A stretch of DNA of 64,000 bases from Rhodospirillaceae bacterium (GTDB lineage Bacteria > Pseudomonadota > Alphaproteobacteria > MPNO01 > UBA2964): the NCBI GenBank assembly GCA_002720855.1, contig PBIN01000007.1:62001-126000 (forward strand), written 5' to 3'. The translations under genes were made by a program, and so were the position numbers. The first letter of the stretch is position 1. Each line of letters opens with the position of its first letter. Positions 53,882 to 64,000 of this stretch are shown piece after piece. The notes under the pieces are model-generated. The model did not search any database, was not told the origin of the DNA, and worked only from the letters and a program-made list of their open reading frames with translations.

Positions 53882-54523
53882 ATGACGGAAGCGGATCAGT
53901 TTGAGCGACCGCAGCGTGGGCAGAACATTTCCCGCTGGGAAAATTTTAAGCGCGCTTGCCGGTATCGACTCGTTGTCCCTTTAAAACGGAGCGTACATTC
54001 GCCGGAACACGTTGCGCGCGGTGTGGCTGTCGGAGTGGCATGGGCGCTAACGCCAACCGTCGGGATTCAAATGATCTTTTGCCTGGCCACCTGGGTGGTT
54101 GCCAAGCGGTTATTCAACTGGGATTTCCATCTGATTATTTCGCTGGCCTGGACGTGGATAACCAATGTGGCCACGTTATTGCCGTCCTACTATTTGTTTT
54201 TTCTGACCGGTCAACTGATGCTCGGAAGATTCGATGATCTCTCGGGCTACAACGAATTCATTTCTTCCTATGAGAAGAATGTCGCCGCTGAGGGGTCCGT
54301 TGGCTATTGGGAAGAAATCTGGCTGTTTGTCGTGCTGCTGTTCAAAGGGTGGGGCGTGCCAATGCTGATTGGGTGCGTGCCTTGGGCGGCATTGGGTGGC
54401 TGGGCAGGCTATGTGTGGAGTTTGAAATTTATCAAACATCACCGAGAGTCCAAGCAACGCCGTGCTGAGCGACGTCGCGAGAAACTGGAAGCGATGACAA
54501 AGTCGTCACCACCAAACGACTGA
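53882..54523 (+). CDS. DUF2062 domain membrane protein
   Basis: 213-residue protein with the DUF2062 pattern: a basic N-terminal region (FKRACRYRLVVPLKRSVHSPEHVARGVAVGVAWALTPTVGIQM), about three or four membrane segments, and a highly charged C-terminal tail (KQRRAERRREKLEA). The family is widespread in proteobacteria with unknown function; some members are fused to glycosyltransferases. The ATG at 53882 is preferred to an in-frame start at 53861. Confidence 0.82.
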   Translation: MTEADQFERPQRGQNISRWENFKRACRYRLVVPLKRSVHSPEHVARGVAVGVAWALTPTVGIQMIFCLATWVVAKRLFNWDFHLIISLAWTWITNVATLLPSYYLFFLTGQLMLGRFDDLSGYNEFISSYEKNVAAEGSVGYWEEIWLFVVLLFKGWGVPMLIGCVPWAALGGWAGYVWSLKFIKHHRESKQRRAERRREKLEAMTKSSPPND

Positions 54524-54543
54524 ATATTGACCGCTAATTGCTA

Positions 54544-54570
54544 TTGATTTTCTGCCCGCGTCCCTATAGG
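54544..54570 (+). promoter_or_regulatory. Possible tRNA-Glu promoter
   Basis: TTGATT (54544-54549) and TATAGG (54565-54570) with a 15-base spacer, 15 bases upstream of the mature tRNA 5' end, followed by a GC-rich stretch (GGGCCG) like the discriminators of growth-controlled stable-RNA promoters. The spacer is short, so this is tentative. Confidence 0.35.
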
Positions 54571-54584
54571 TACAGGGCCGTAGC

Positions 54585-54660
54585 GACCCCATCGTCTAGA
54601 GGCCTAGGACACCGGCCTTTCACGCCGGCAACACGGGTTCAAATCCCGTTGGGGTCGCCA
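54585..54660 (+). tRNA. tRNA-Glu (anticodon TTC)
   Basis: 76-base cloverleaf with encoded CCA. Acceptor GACCCCA (54585-54591) pairs with TGGGGTC (54650-54656), discriminator G. The anticodon arm CCGGC-CTTTCAC-GCCGG gives TTC; the T arm is CGGG-TTCAAAT-CCCG with a long variable match to E. coli tRNA-Glu (GTCTAGAGGCC, AGGACACCG). A run of T follows the gene directly. It precedes a minus-strand accessory group. Confidence 0.95.
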
Positions 54661-54778
54661 TTTTTTTAGACTCTAGATGATCTTCTTTCGGGCTTTCGCT
54701 CACTTTTATTCTGACAGGCCTTGTTATGCTGTCCCTTCGACGTAATTGACGGCCAACACCGATATTAACCGCGCATAA

Positions 54779-55945
54779 CTAGGAATTGCTCAATTTGGGT
54801 CTCGTTAGGTCGAAACTCATCAAAACATTATAGGGCCTCAAACCGAAATTCATCCATCGCAATCCGTCCCTAATTGCCGGTTTGATGTCATGCATATCTC
54901 GGATTAGGCGGTAGTTAATCCGTGATGCCTGGAGCCAAGGTTCCGTCATATCGCCGGAGTCACCGAAAAATTCCGTTTCGCCGGCATCGCCGCGATATTC
55001 CGCAACCAAAAGCAGCGGGATGCCAAATGTGTAATGTCCCCGCATGAGTTGATAGGTTGACGCATAGAGGCCGAGATTTTCCATTATAGCTGCCGGTGTC
55101 AGGCCACCGAGCCATGCACCTGCACAGATTCCAACCCCGGTTCCTTCATTTGCCACAGGAACGTATTGTATCGATTGGTCTTCCATACATCGTCGTATGG
55201 TGTCTGCAAATCCACTGCATGGGAGTCCGACAACAAAATCGACCATGTTTTCACGCAAGCCATCAAATAGGACTTCGCCAACGGGATCTGTCTCCGTGAC
55301 GGGTGAAAATACAGGGTCAGGTTTCGGTGGTTCGCCATGCTCGCGGGCTGACGGTTTGAGAATGGTTTTTTGTTCGGATTGCTCAATATGACGGGCAAAA
55401 CGATATTTGTTTTCCTTTCCATCCATCAAGGATGTCCCAACAAAAGCCTGTTCGTCGTTTATTTTGGCGACGATGATTGTAGGCCCCGTTTGACTTGTGA
55501 TTGAGTCCAGCACCGCATCTCTAAAGCTCTCGACCGTTTGAACTTCATGAACATTATTTAGCCCTGATGCACGGGCCACTGCCGCGATATCAACGGTTCC
55601 GGCGGATAAGGAGGCGGTATGACCACCTCTACCTGTTGAGATGTAGCCTTCGTTATCCAAGATAACGATACATAAATTGGAGGGTGCCGTTTGAGCGATT
55701 ACGCCAAACACCGACATATCGAATAATATTCCGCCGTCACCATCGAATGCGACAACGGGACGGTTGGGGAGAGCCATTGCCAGGCCCAGCGCATAGGGGC
55801 ACACCATTCCCATACCGACAAAGAAAAGATTGCTGTCGTGTTCTCTTACCGAACGCCATTCAGTGGCGGTGTTTGCCAAGTTTGCGACAACTATCTCGTC
55901 TGTAAATTTGTCCGCGATAGCCGTAAAACAGTCATATCTTTTCAT
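54779..55945 (-). CDS. TPP-dependent decarboxylase with domains fused in reversed order (sulfopyruvate/phosphonopyruvate decarboxylase-like)
   Basis: 388-residue protein. Residues about 1-190 are a TPP pyrophosphate domain: GMGMVCPYALGLAMALP and the TPP/Mg motif GDG (69-71) ending at Asn98. Residues about 215-388 are a PYR domain with catalytic Glu267 in VANEGTGVGICAGAWLGG. In sulfopyruvate decarboxylase the PYR part (ComD) and PP part (ComE) are separate or in PYR-PP order; here the order is PP-PYR. A sulfo-, phosphono- or aromatic pyruvate may be the substrate. The ATG follows GAGGAA. A TauD-like gene lies 179 bases upstream. Confidence 0.85.
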   Translation of the reverse strand: MKRYDCFTAIADKFTDEIVVANLANTATEWRSVREHDSNLFFVGMGMVCPYALGLAMALPNRPVVAFDGDGGILFDMSVFGVIAQTAPSNLCIVILDNEGYISTGRGGHTASLSAGTVDIAAVARASGLNNVHEVQTVESFRDAVLDSITSQTGPTIIVAKINDEQAFVGTSLMDGKENKYRFARHIEQSEQKTILKPSAREHGEPPKPDPVFSPVTETDPVGEVLFDGLRENMVDFVVGLPCSGFADTIRRCMEDQSIQYVPVANEGTGVGICAGAWLGGLTPAAIMENLGLYASTYQLMRGHYTFGIPLLLVAEYRGDAGETEFFGDSGDMTEPWLQASRINYRLIRDMHDIKPAIRDGLRWMNFGLRPYNVLMSFDLTRPKLSNS

Positions 55946-56124
55946 TTATTCCTCGAAGCTTTCTGTCGACCCGGTATGAAGCGGATCGTTTTGGATAGTG
56001 TATCTGGTGTATTCGAGATTGAGATTGCTATAAATGTCGAAGCGACGCAAATAGGCATATTTGCGATAAAGTCAGTCGAATTGTTTGCCTTTTTAAACGG
56101 CTGATGTGACTTGTTTTTCTGAGT

Positions 56125-56988
56125 TTAATATTCTCTGCATGTAACCCTTCGCATATCGCGGACATGATTTTGATCGTCAAAATCTGTGCCACGATGCATC
56201 GTCGCCAGATTGTCCCAAATCAAAACGTCACCAACTGTCCACTCATAGGACAAAATATATTTCGGTTGGACAGCGATGTCTCTTAGCTCTTGCAGCAGGT
56301 CCATCGCTTCATCGTCAGGCATACCTATAATGCAGCGGACATGCGAGGCGATATAGAGAACCTTACGGCCTGATCTTGGATGATCATGGACGAGCGCATG
56401 CTGTGCAGGAGGACGCGTAGCGCGTTCTTCGGGAGTCGGTTCGGGGCCGCCACCCAGCACGCGCGAATGCCAATAGCAATGTTCGGCTTCAAGACCATTG
56501 AGGCGCGTTTTCATCTTTTCGGGCAGGTCGTCGTATACAGTGCGCATGTCAATGACTTCAGTTTCGCCCCCTTTGGGAGGAACGATATGTGCCGAGAGTA
56601 GGGACCAGGTCGCGCGGTTGCTCCGAAAACTCATATCGGTGTGCCATTGCCTATTAGCGCGTTTATAGGCCAGGCGTTTGTCCTGATCGGGATAGATTTT
56701 GCCCTTACCATCCAAATTGCTTTGATCGACAATTTCGTTGAAAGGTAAACGGACACCGGTGCCAGAGATATTCGGGCTGCTTTTGCGTGCTACCGGACCG
56801 AGAAGAGCGCTAAAGGCGATATGCTCTTCATTCGTAAGAGGTATGTCATGGGGCACAGCGCAGACGGCGTATTTATCGAGCAGAGATTTGAGTGCGGCAA
56901 TTGATTCCGGGTCAGTGTCGTGACGCATATCAAAACCAGTAATTTTGGCGCTGTAGAGCGGGTGCAGCTGTTCAACTTGAAGAGTCAT
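56125..56988 (-). CDS. TauD/TfdA-family 2-oxoglutarate dioxygenase (second copy)
   Basis: 287-residue enzyme. His116 and Asp118 (QWHTDMSFRS), distal His in LATMHRGTDFDD and Arg in RDMRRVTCREY form the Fe and 2-OG sites. It is only distantly like the TauD protein at 27355, with a different insert (HSRVLGGGPEPTPEERATRPPA) near residue 195 resembling 2,4-D dioxygenase (TfdA)-type proteins. The ATG at 56988 lacks a clear ribosome-binding site. It is flanked by the TPP enzyme and an MFS gene, suggesting import, oxidation and decarboxylation of one compound. Confidence 0.87.
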   Translation of the reverse strand: MTLQVEQLHPLYSAKITGFDMRHDTDPESIAALKSLLDKYAVCAVPHDIPLTNEEHIAFSALLGPVARKSSPNISGTGVRLPFNEIVDQSNLDGKGKIYPDQDKRLAYKRANRQWHTDMSFRSNRATWSLLSAHIVPPKGGETEVIDMRTVYDDLPEKMKTRLNGLEAEHCYWHSRVLGGGPEPTPEERATRPPAQHALVHDHPRSGRKVLYIASHVRCIIGMPDDEAMDLLQELRDIAVQPKYILSYEWTVGDVLIWDNLATMHRGTDFDDQNHVRDMRRVTCREY

Positions 56989-57015
56989 GTGGCGCTTGTA
57001 CAAATCCGATTAAAT

Positions 57016-58146
57016 TCATGTGACCGTAGGCCGTTTTTGTAGGATCAGGCCAATAATAACGATCGCAACTGTAATCCAGTATATATCGCTTAGGGACATT
57101 AGTGTCAGAATGCTCCCGACAATTAGCGGGCCGATTGCTGCACCGACATCGCGCCAGGTCTGACCGACGGCCAAACGGTGCATTGTGTCTTCCCGTGAAT
57201 TTCGGATCGCTGTTTCAGCCGGCCACAAAGCGGCAATAAAGGCTCTGCCGACAACGACCAGCGTGCCACCGGTATAGGCGGAACCCAGGGCGAGTAGGAT
57301 AAATCCGACAGCCATAACAATCGTCGCCATCCAAAGTAATCTGTGGGCTCCATAACGATCGCCAAGAATTCCGCCAACCGGAGACAAAAAAGCTTCCATG
57401 GCACGACGAATGCCGATAAGGACGCCACCGGTAATCATTGCTGTTCCGATAGAACTGGTTTCGGCGACTGTGAGCGTAATGGCTACAGCGAATACGCCGT
57501 CAACTGTGAGCCCTACCGTAAAGAGAAAGAGATCGAATTTCTTTGGTTTGGGGATCAAACGCGCTTTAGGTGGATTGGTCCGTCTTGCCTCTTTCGGCAG
57601 GAAAAACGCGATAGGGATACTGACGGCGGTGGCGACCCCAAGAATCACAAAGACGAATTTGGCCCCGAATTCGATAGCCAGAAATGGCCCAATGAGAGCA
57701 ACTAATGCTGGTCCGATTGAGTGGATTGCTCGGCCAAGACCCACCCGCGTCCCAGCCTTACTGCGATCGGCAACGGCGTAAGAGAATATCACCAATGTTA
57801 GAGAGGCGAAGCTCAATCCCCAGAGGAGACGCCCAATTAACAATATAGTTGGGCCAGTCGCCAACCCATAGATAAGCGTCGAAACAGTTGAGGTTACAGC
57901 GGCCGCGATAGCAAGATTACGCGGACCAACTCGTTCCGCCAGTGATGCAATGGCGCCAAGGGTGAAAATGCGGATGATACGGTTGGCGGCCAGCAACACA
58001 CCGACCCAAAATAAACTGACGCCAAAGAGCGGGGCGTTGACGGGTAATATGACATATATCAACACATCGCCTAGGAGAGCCAAAGACAGGACGCTTCCGG
58101 ACAACAGGGTAGGACCGACCCCGTAACTAGGTCGAGGATTGGTCAT
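57016..58146 (-). CDS. MFS transporter
   Basis: 376-residue protein with about 12 hydrophobic segments. The MFS loop motif appears as AIASLAERVGPRNLAIAA after TM2 and again as GGILGDRYGAHRLLW near residue 260. It resembles drug-efflux type MFS proteins. The ATG at 58146 has a weak ribosome-binding site; an in-frame TTG at 58185 is possible. It ends 27 bases before the TauD-like start and is probably cotranscribed. Confidence 0.84.
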   Translation of the reverse strand: MTNPRPSYGVGPTLLSGSVLSLALLGDVLIYVILPVNAPLFGVSLFWVGVLLAANRIIRIFTLGAIASLAERVGPRNLAIAAAVTSTVSTLIYGLATGPTILLIGRLLWGLSFASLTLVIFSYAVADRSKAGTRVGLGRAIHSIGPALVALIGPFLAIEFGAKFVFVILGVATAVSIPIAFFLPKEARRTNPPKARLIPKPKKFDLFLFTVGLTVDGVFAVAITLTVAETSSIGTAMITGGVLIGIRRAMEAFLSPVGGILGDRYGAHRLLWMATIVMAVGFILLALGSAYTGGTLVVVGRAFIAALWPAETAIRNSREDTMHRLAVGQTWRDVGAAIGPLIVGSILTLMSLSDIYWITVAIVIIGLILQKRPTVT

Positions 58147-58303
58147 TGCGGTACATTGGAGTTGTCGATCATGGCGTTTGTACACTGTTTGATTTGCATG
58201 GGATCACAATCGAGAGGAGGAGCTGGTTTTCCCCTGCTCGATGTAGTGACAAGAATCTAGGTTAGGGTATGGTTCATTCACGTGGAATAGGCATTTCAAA
58301 CAT

Positions 58304-59476
58304 ATGTTACGAAATATTTCTAAGAATTGCTGTCTAATCCTTGGCAGCCTCTTTGTTGGCTTTTTGATCATCGAATTTGTCCTGAGGCTTTTCGTACCGC
58401 TGCCGTCGTTGTTTATGCTGCCGGATTCGCGCCTGATCAAAGACGAACGGGGATTCTGGCTAAATCTTCCGGCGCAGAAACAAGTATTTTCCAATAACGT
58501 TGATTTTAATGGAGAGGACGTTTCCACTTATGATAACGGATTGCGTCAAGTTCCTTGCAGGCCAGATAAATTGGCGGACGAAACGCCGCGAATTTATATT
58601 TTCGGCGATAGCCAGACTTATGGGTGGGGATTATCGGATAGCGATACCTGGCCCAATCAACTGCAGTGCCTTTTGAATAAATCAGGTGAGCAATTTGCGG
58701 TGGTCAACCTGGGTGTACCGGGAACAAATCTTGATCAATACTATTATCGTACGCGAATGGTTTATGATTTTGTGCGCCCCAAGGACATTCTTATCTACAT
58801 GATTACCTGGAATGACTGGCATAGCGATCAGTCGAATATTCGTCCGATTTCCTTGAATGGAAAGTGCGGAGATGTAGCAGTAGTGGATATGAAGCCGATG
58901 TTTTGCCCGCTGAAGCCGACTACTTACTACGGTAAAAAAAGTAGTTGGCGTCAGTCTCTCTATGACAAGACGGGATTATTGATTCCGGCCTTTGACAGTC
59001 TAAAGGCATTTTCCGACACAGTTGTTTTCAGCTCTGCCGTGGCTCATCTGATGATACCCCCGATGAAAGCATTGTATTTAAGGTACCGAAAATCCGACAC
59101 CATTCAGAGGATTGGCACAAAAACATTGAAATCCAACGACGCATTGGTCCAGCAAATCGCCAAGGATACAGCCAAAACAGAACATGTTTATTTTGCGTTC
59201 CTGCCTTCCCGCATTTCCTATGCTGACAAAACTTACAATGTGTATTCCAAAAACCGGACGGTTTTTAAAAACCAGGATTTTCTGTTCGGATTTGCTAAAG
59301 AAGGTTGCGAACAAAATGGTTTGAATTGTTTTTCGTTATTTGCTGCGCTGCACGCCCCCGATATCGGAATAAAAGACTTTAAATTCGACGGGCATTTAAA
59401 TGTTATCGGTGCAAAAGCCGTTGCCCGGAGTGTGTTTGGAAATGTAGTCCGGCCAACCAGCGGTAAAACGCATTGA
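58304..59476 (+). CDS. SGNH/GDSL hydrolase-like protein, membrane-anchored
   Basis: 390-residue protein with an N-terminal hydrophobic segment (LILGSLFVGFLIIEFVLRLFV) then an exported SGNH domain. The nucleophile Ser103 is in IYIFGDSQTYGWGLSD, the block with Gly is VVNLGVPGTNLDQYYY, and the block V Asp/His pair is in FDGHLNVIGAKAVA near residue 368. Such proteins act as acyl- or acetylesterases on surface polysaccharides. Neighbours give no hint; the gene is convergent with a lipoprotein gene. Confidence 0.8.
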   Translation: MLRNISKNCCLILGSLFVGFLIIEFVLRLFVPLPSLFMLPDSRLIKDERGFWLNLPAQKQVFSNNVDFNGEDVSTYDNGLRQVPCRPDKLADETPRIYIFGDSQTYGWGLSDSDTWPNQLQCLLNKSGEQFAVVNLGVPGTNLDQYYYRTRMVYDFVRPKDILIYMITWNDWHSDQSNIRPISLNGKCGDVAVVDMKPMFCPLKPTTYYGKKSSWRQSLYDKTGLLIPAFDSLKAFSDTVVFSSAVAHLMIPPMKALYLRYRKSDTIQRIGTKTLKSNDALVQQIAKDTAKTEHVYFAFLPSRISYADKTYNVYSKNRTVFKNQDFLFGFAKEGCEQNGLNCFSLFAALHAPDIGIKDFKFDGHLNVIGAKAVARSVFGNVVRPTSGKTH

Positions 59477-59568
59477 GGAAGGGATTGATCAATAGTACAG
59501 ATGTATTGCCTCGCCGCGGACAGAAACGGTGGAATAAAGCAATTCTTGGCTGATCGGGATGGATGTTT

Positions 59569-59946
59569 TTATACACCGTGCCTTTCTATCTTTTCCTTTA
59601 AGGTCAGGATCGATGTCACTAATAAAAGAGCGGATGCAACTTGTTTTGGTGGGTTGCGACCGACTACGACATAAGCTTGATCGAACCATTCACTCGTTAG
59701 GTCGTGGAAGACCGCCGTTCTTTCCATAATTCGACCGCCACAAATTCCAAGTGTGCCACCTTCGTTGTAGAGTTTCATATAGTAAACAGAAGTAGAGTCT
59801 TCGAAGGTACCGCGCCATTTGATAATCTTTTTATCATAGGAATAGTCAATAGATTGCTTAGACAATAAGGAGTAATCATCTGTGGTTTTGCATCCTGTGA
59901 GGAGGCAAAAGACGATGACGGTAAAGAGAGTTGGTTTGAACAGCAT
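59569..59946 (-). CDS. Hypothetical lipoprotein
   Basis: 125-residue protein with a clear lipoprotein signal peptide ([17 protein letters not shown]; Cys at residue 19). The mature part contains [52 protein letters not shown], beta-rich in appearance, with a central Cys. I do not recognise the family. It is convergent with the SGNH gene and divergent from glnS. Confidence 0.7.
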   Translation of the reverse strand: MLFKPTLFTVIVFCLLTGCKTTDDYSLLSKQSIDYSYDKKIIKWRGTFEDSTSVYYMKLYNEGGTLGICGGRIMERTAVFHDLTSEWFDQAYVVVGRNPPKQVASALLLVTSILTLKEKIERHGV

Positions 59947-60080
59947 TAGTATCTATTTCTGATTGTACGAAAGTAGTCTCACTCGCCAAATTAGCACTTT
60001 ACGAAACAATTACGAACTTCTTGGCATTGAAAAATTTGCCATGCTATACGCACGCCAGAAATACGCCGATAGATGATAAT

Positions 60081-61766
60081 ATGAGCAAGATCGACGATAC
60101 TACAGAAGAGACGCCTCGGGATTTTATCCGCGAGCAAATTCAGGCTGATTTGGATTCCGGTAAACACAGTGAAATTGTTACCCGTTTTCCACCAGAACCG
60201 AACGGTTATTTACATATCGGTCACGCAAAATCTATTTGCCTGAACTTTGGTGTGGCGCAGGAGTTTGGCGGTGTGTGTCATTTGCGGTTTGATGATACGA
60301 ACCCCGCGAAAGAAGATCAGGAATTTATTGATGCCATTCAAAAAGATGTCGAATGGCTTGGGTGCGATTGGGGCGACCAGGTGTATTTCGCGTCTGATAA
60401 TTTCAAACAACTTTATGGATATGCCGAGGATTTGATCCGGGCGGGCAAAGCATACGTCGATGACTTAACCGCTGACGAGATACGTGATTATCGTGGAACG
60501 CTGACGGAACCGGGCAAAAATAGTCCTTTCCGGGATAGAACCGTTGAGGAAAACCTTGATTTGTTTCGAAAGATGAAAGCCGGTGAATTCGCCGATGGCG
60601 AACGGGTTCTGCGAGCGAAAATCGATATGGCTTCGGGCAATATTAATCTTCGGGACCCGGTGCTCTATCGAATATTAAAAATGCCACATCCTCGGACGGG
60701 TGATAGCTGGAAAATTTATCCCACGTATGACTTTGCGCATGGACAAACGGATGCCATTGAGAGAATTACACATTCGCTGTGTACTCTCGAGTTTGAGGAT
60801 CATCGACCGCTTTACGACTGGCTGATTGAAAACCTGCCTGTCCCGTCCCAACCTAAACAGTATGAATTTTCCAGGCTCAACATTACGAATACGGCACTGT
60901 CGAAACGACGATTGACGCAGCTGGTTGAGCAAAAACTTGTTTCGGGCTGGGACGACCCCAGGATGCCAACGGTTTCAGGCTTGCGACGTCGCGGAGTACC
61001 GCCGGAGGCTATCCGTGATTTTGTATCGCGCCTGGCGATCACGAAATCGGAAGGCGTAGTTGAAGCTGCGATGCTGGATCACTGCATTCGGGATTATTTA
61101 AACCAGCATGCCGAACGACGGATGGCTGTTTTGCGGCCTCTAAAACTCGTCATTGAGAATTACCCCGAAGGGCAAACCGAACAGTTGGTAGCGGCCAATC
61201 ATCCTGGTAATGAAGCGGCGGGTACAAGAGAGGTGCCTTTTTCGAGAGTGCTCTATGTTGAACGCGACGATTTCATGGAAGACCCGCCCAAGAAGTTTTT
61301 CAGGCTTGGCCCGGGGAGAGAGGTGCGCCTGCGATTTGCATATTTCGTAACCTGTAACGAAGTTATCAAAGATGCTTCGGGCAACGTGGAAGAGTTGCGC
61401 TGTACTTATGACCCTGAAACCAAGGGTGGGAATGCGCCTGACGGGCGGAAGGTTCGCGGTACGATTCACTGGGTTTCGGCGGAACATGCGATTCCGGCTG
61501 AAGTGAACCTTTATGAACCACTTTTTGAAGATCCTGAAGGAGGGAATTCGGAAGAATTCCTGAAAAATCTGAATCCCAATTCAATGAACAGGTTGCCTGA
61601 TTGTATGGTTGAACCATCCCTTTCTGAAGGCACTGTTGGAACCGCTATTCAGTTCGAGAGAACCGGCTATTTCTGCCTGGATACGAATTCAGAATACGGT
61701 CGAATGCTATTTAATCGCACCGTTGGACTGCGCGATACATGGGCAAAAGTTAAACAAAAAGCATAA
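60081..61766 (+). CDS. glnS: Glutaminyl-tRNA synthetase
   Basis: 561-residue class I synthetase. The HIGH motif is [15 protein letters not shown], the KMSKS-like motif [12 protein letters not shown], and [10 protein letters not shown] and [36 protein letters not shown] are hallmarks of GlnRS rather than GluRS. The C-terminal beta-barrel anticodon-binding part is complete (about 340-561). The ATG at 60081 gives the usual start. Presence of GlnRS means this organism can charge tRNA-Gln directly; many alphaproteobacteria instead use GatCAB transamidation. Confidence 0.95.
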   Translation: MSKIDDTTEETPRDFIREQIQADLDSGKHSEIVTRFPPEPNGYLHIGHAKSICLNFGVAQEFGGVCHLRFDDTNPAKEDQEFIDAIQKDVEWLGCDWGDQVYFASDNFKQLYGYAEDLIRAGKAYVDDLTADEIRDYRGTLTEPGKNSPFRDRTVEENLDLFRKMKAGEFADGERVLRAKIDMASGNINLRDPVLYRILKMPHPRTGDSWKIYPTYDFAHGQTDAIERITHSLCTLEFEDHRPLYDWLIENLPVPSQPKQYEFSRLNITNTALSKRRLTQLVEQKLVSGWDDPRMPTVSGLRRRGVPPEAIRDFVSRLAITKSEGVVEAAMLDHCIRDYLNQHAERRMAVLRPLKLVIENYPEGQTEQLVAANHPGNEAAGTREVPFSRVLYVERDDFMEDPPKKFFRLGPGREVRLRFAYFVTCNEVIKDASGNVEELRCTYDPETKGGNAPDGRKVRGTIHWVSAEHAIPAEVNLYEPLFEDPEGGNSEEFLKNLNPNSMNRLPDCMVEPSLSEGTVGTAIQFERTGYFCLDTNSEYGRMLFNRTVGLRDTWAKVKQKA

Positions 61767-61888
61767 AAATTTTCCTTAAGAACTATCTCGCGTAATCAGA
61801 ATATTTTTGAGTTTTGGAATTTGAGTGAAATTTTAGGCGTTCTTTAGGGTTAAAGAACGATTTACCGTTGTCTGGCAAAATTACGCCG

Positions 61889-63166
<1,278 letters not shown>

Positions 63167-63240
63167 CCAGTAAAAGCTTTACCCTTTTCGTGTCCTAAGT
63201 GGTCCGTTACCGTGCTTCCCAAACAGGAATAGGGTGCGCT

Positions 63241-64000
63241 ATGGATATTAAAGGCTGTGCGGCGATTGTTACGGGCTCATCTTCAGTGGTTGGCATTGGT
63301 GCTGAAACGGCGAAACTAATTGCCTCTCGCGGATGCAATGTTGTCGTCAACTACGTTACGAACCATGATGGCGCCGAAGAAACTGTAGCAGCGTGCCGAG
63401 CATTTGGTGTTGATAGCTTTGCCGTCAAAGGTGATGTAGCGGAGGATGATGACTGTCGCCGTATGGTCAAGGAGGCGGTTGATCGCTGGGGACAGTTGGA
63501 TGTGCTGGTCAATAATGCCGCCGTAACGAAGACAGTACCGCAAGCCGATCTGGCAGGTCTAACCGCACAGGATTTTCACGATATTTTTTCTGTGAATGTC
63601 GTGGGAAATTTTCAAATGACCCGTGCTGCAGCACCGCATCTGCGTGCATCTGGCGATGCGTCAGTTGTAAATATTTCGTCGATTGGTGCTTTTCGCGGAA
63701 ACGGCAGTTGTATGGCCTATTCAGCATCAAAGGGCGCATTAAATACGTTGACGATTTCTCTGGCACGCCAGCTTGCGCCGGAAGTACGGGTCAATGCAAT
63801 TTGCCCCGGCGGGTTATTGGGTAATTGGACCAGAAAGATAATGGACGACGAGGCCTATCAAAGACGGGTGCAAGAAGCCGAAACGAATTTTCCGCTACGT
63901 AAACCGGTAATGCCGACAGATGTTGCAAAGGTTGCGTTATGGCTTATAGAAGAGGCTGCCGTTATGACTGGTGAAGCCTTTAGAATGGATGCCGGTCAAC
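63241..64000 (+). CDS. SDR-family oxidoreductase, C-terminally cut by the window
   Basis: Open to the end of the window; about 253 residues visible. It has the SDR cofactor motif TGSSSVVGIGAETA near residue 12 (the usual GxxxGxG appears with Ser-Ser-Val inserts), NNAAVTK near 90, the catalytic Ser in NISSIGAF near 143 and Tyr-x3-Lys in YSASKGAL near 160, then RVNAICPGG and GEAFRMDAGQ close to the normal C-terminus, so only a few residues are missing. The substrate is unknown. Confidence 0.9.
   Translation, partial: MDIKGCAAIVTGSSSVVGIGAETAKLIASRGCNVVVNYVTNHDGAEETVAACRAFGVDSFAVKGDVAEDDDCRRMVKEAVDRWGQLDVLVNNAAVTKTVPQADLAGLTAQDFHDIFSVNVVGNFQMTRAAAPHLRASGDASVVNISSIGAFRGNGSCMAYSASKGALNTLTISLARQLAPEVRVNAICPGGLLGNWTRKIMDDEAYQRRVQEAETNFPLRKPVMPTDVAKVALWLIEEAAVMTGEAFRMDAGQ

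Noticed and set aside
56989-58185. Shared N-terminal peptide MYKRH of two neighbouring proteins
   Set aside because: Both would need TTG starts upstream of better ATGs; the similarity is better read as a shared DNA motif before the real starts.

Overview
The window is a stretch of an alphaproteobacterial chromosome. The evidence is the gene set and order: rplM-rpsI with argC close by, plsX-fabH-ihfA-merR, an alaC-hom-glpX-recJ block, a MucR/Ros-type regulator, small proteins that resemble the alphaproteobacterial families DUF6898 and DUF6867 flanking a branched-chain amino-acid (Liv) transporter, a K+-insensitive H+-pyrophosphatase, and a DHBP synthase fused to a degenerate GTP cyclohydrolase II domain (RibBX type). 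A free-living, probably marine or soil, Rhodospirillales/Kiloniellales/Sneathiellales-like organism fits best, but this is inference. No phage, IS element, CRISPR array or rRNA was seen.

Layout. 1-3.2 kb: the 3' end of a molybdenum hydroxylase large subunit, an LdtR-like MarR regulator, rpoH (minus) and a divergent MarR regulator with a Cys-rich tail. 3.2-10.1 kb: ornithine cyclodeaminase-like gene, small DUF6898-like gene, livHMGF, DUF6867-like gene and the periplasmic binding protein, closed by a strong terminator. 10.1-20.8 kb: mucR (minus), then a long plus-strand core run rpiB-glyA-nrdR-ribD-ribE-ribBX-ribH-nusB-thiL, a small FliL-like exported protein and hppA, ending in a hairpin shared with bamE. 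20.9-25.9 kb: bamE (minus), cytochrome bc1 chaperone, DUF177, rpmF-plsX-fabH, ihfA-merR and tRNA-Pro(GGG).

25.9-42.1 kb, between tRNA-Pro and rplM, is an accessory block of transporters and catabolic oxidoreductases: four MFS proteins, a TauE/SafE permease, TauD-, PhyH- and isopenicillin N synthase-type Fe(II) dioxygenases, a LigAB-type ring-cleavage dioxygenase, a luciferase-like flavoenzyme, a maleate isomerase/arylmalonate decarboxylase-like protein, an aspartate-dehydrogenase-like protein without the expected catalytic His, a bicupin, CutA, a VOC protein, an ArsC/Spx-family protein and a CoA-binding protein. It looks like peripheral degradation of aromatic or other organic acids, but no complete known pathway can be read from it.

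42.2-53.6 kb returns to core genes: rplM-rpsI, then argC, an OmpA-like lipoprotein, alaC, hom, glpX and recJ. Between rpsI and argC sits a 2.5 kb cassette: a perfect 18-bp palindrome of the alphaproteobacterial Zur-box type, a possible short ORF, a flavoprotein ending in four cysteines, and an ACR3/BASS-type transporter. This is the most promising undescribed system in the window. 53.6-64 kb: a possible Pho box followed by a 27-codon membrane peptide ORF, a DUF2062 protein, tRNA-Glu(UUC), a second small accessory group on the minus strand (a TPP decarboxylase with its two domains fused in reversed order, TauD-like dioxygenase, MFS), an SGNH hydrolase-like protein, a lipoprotein, glnS, a soluble PAS histidine kinase and the start of an SDR gene that runs off the window.
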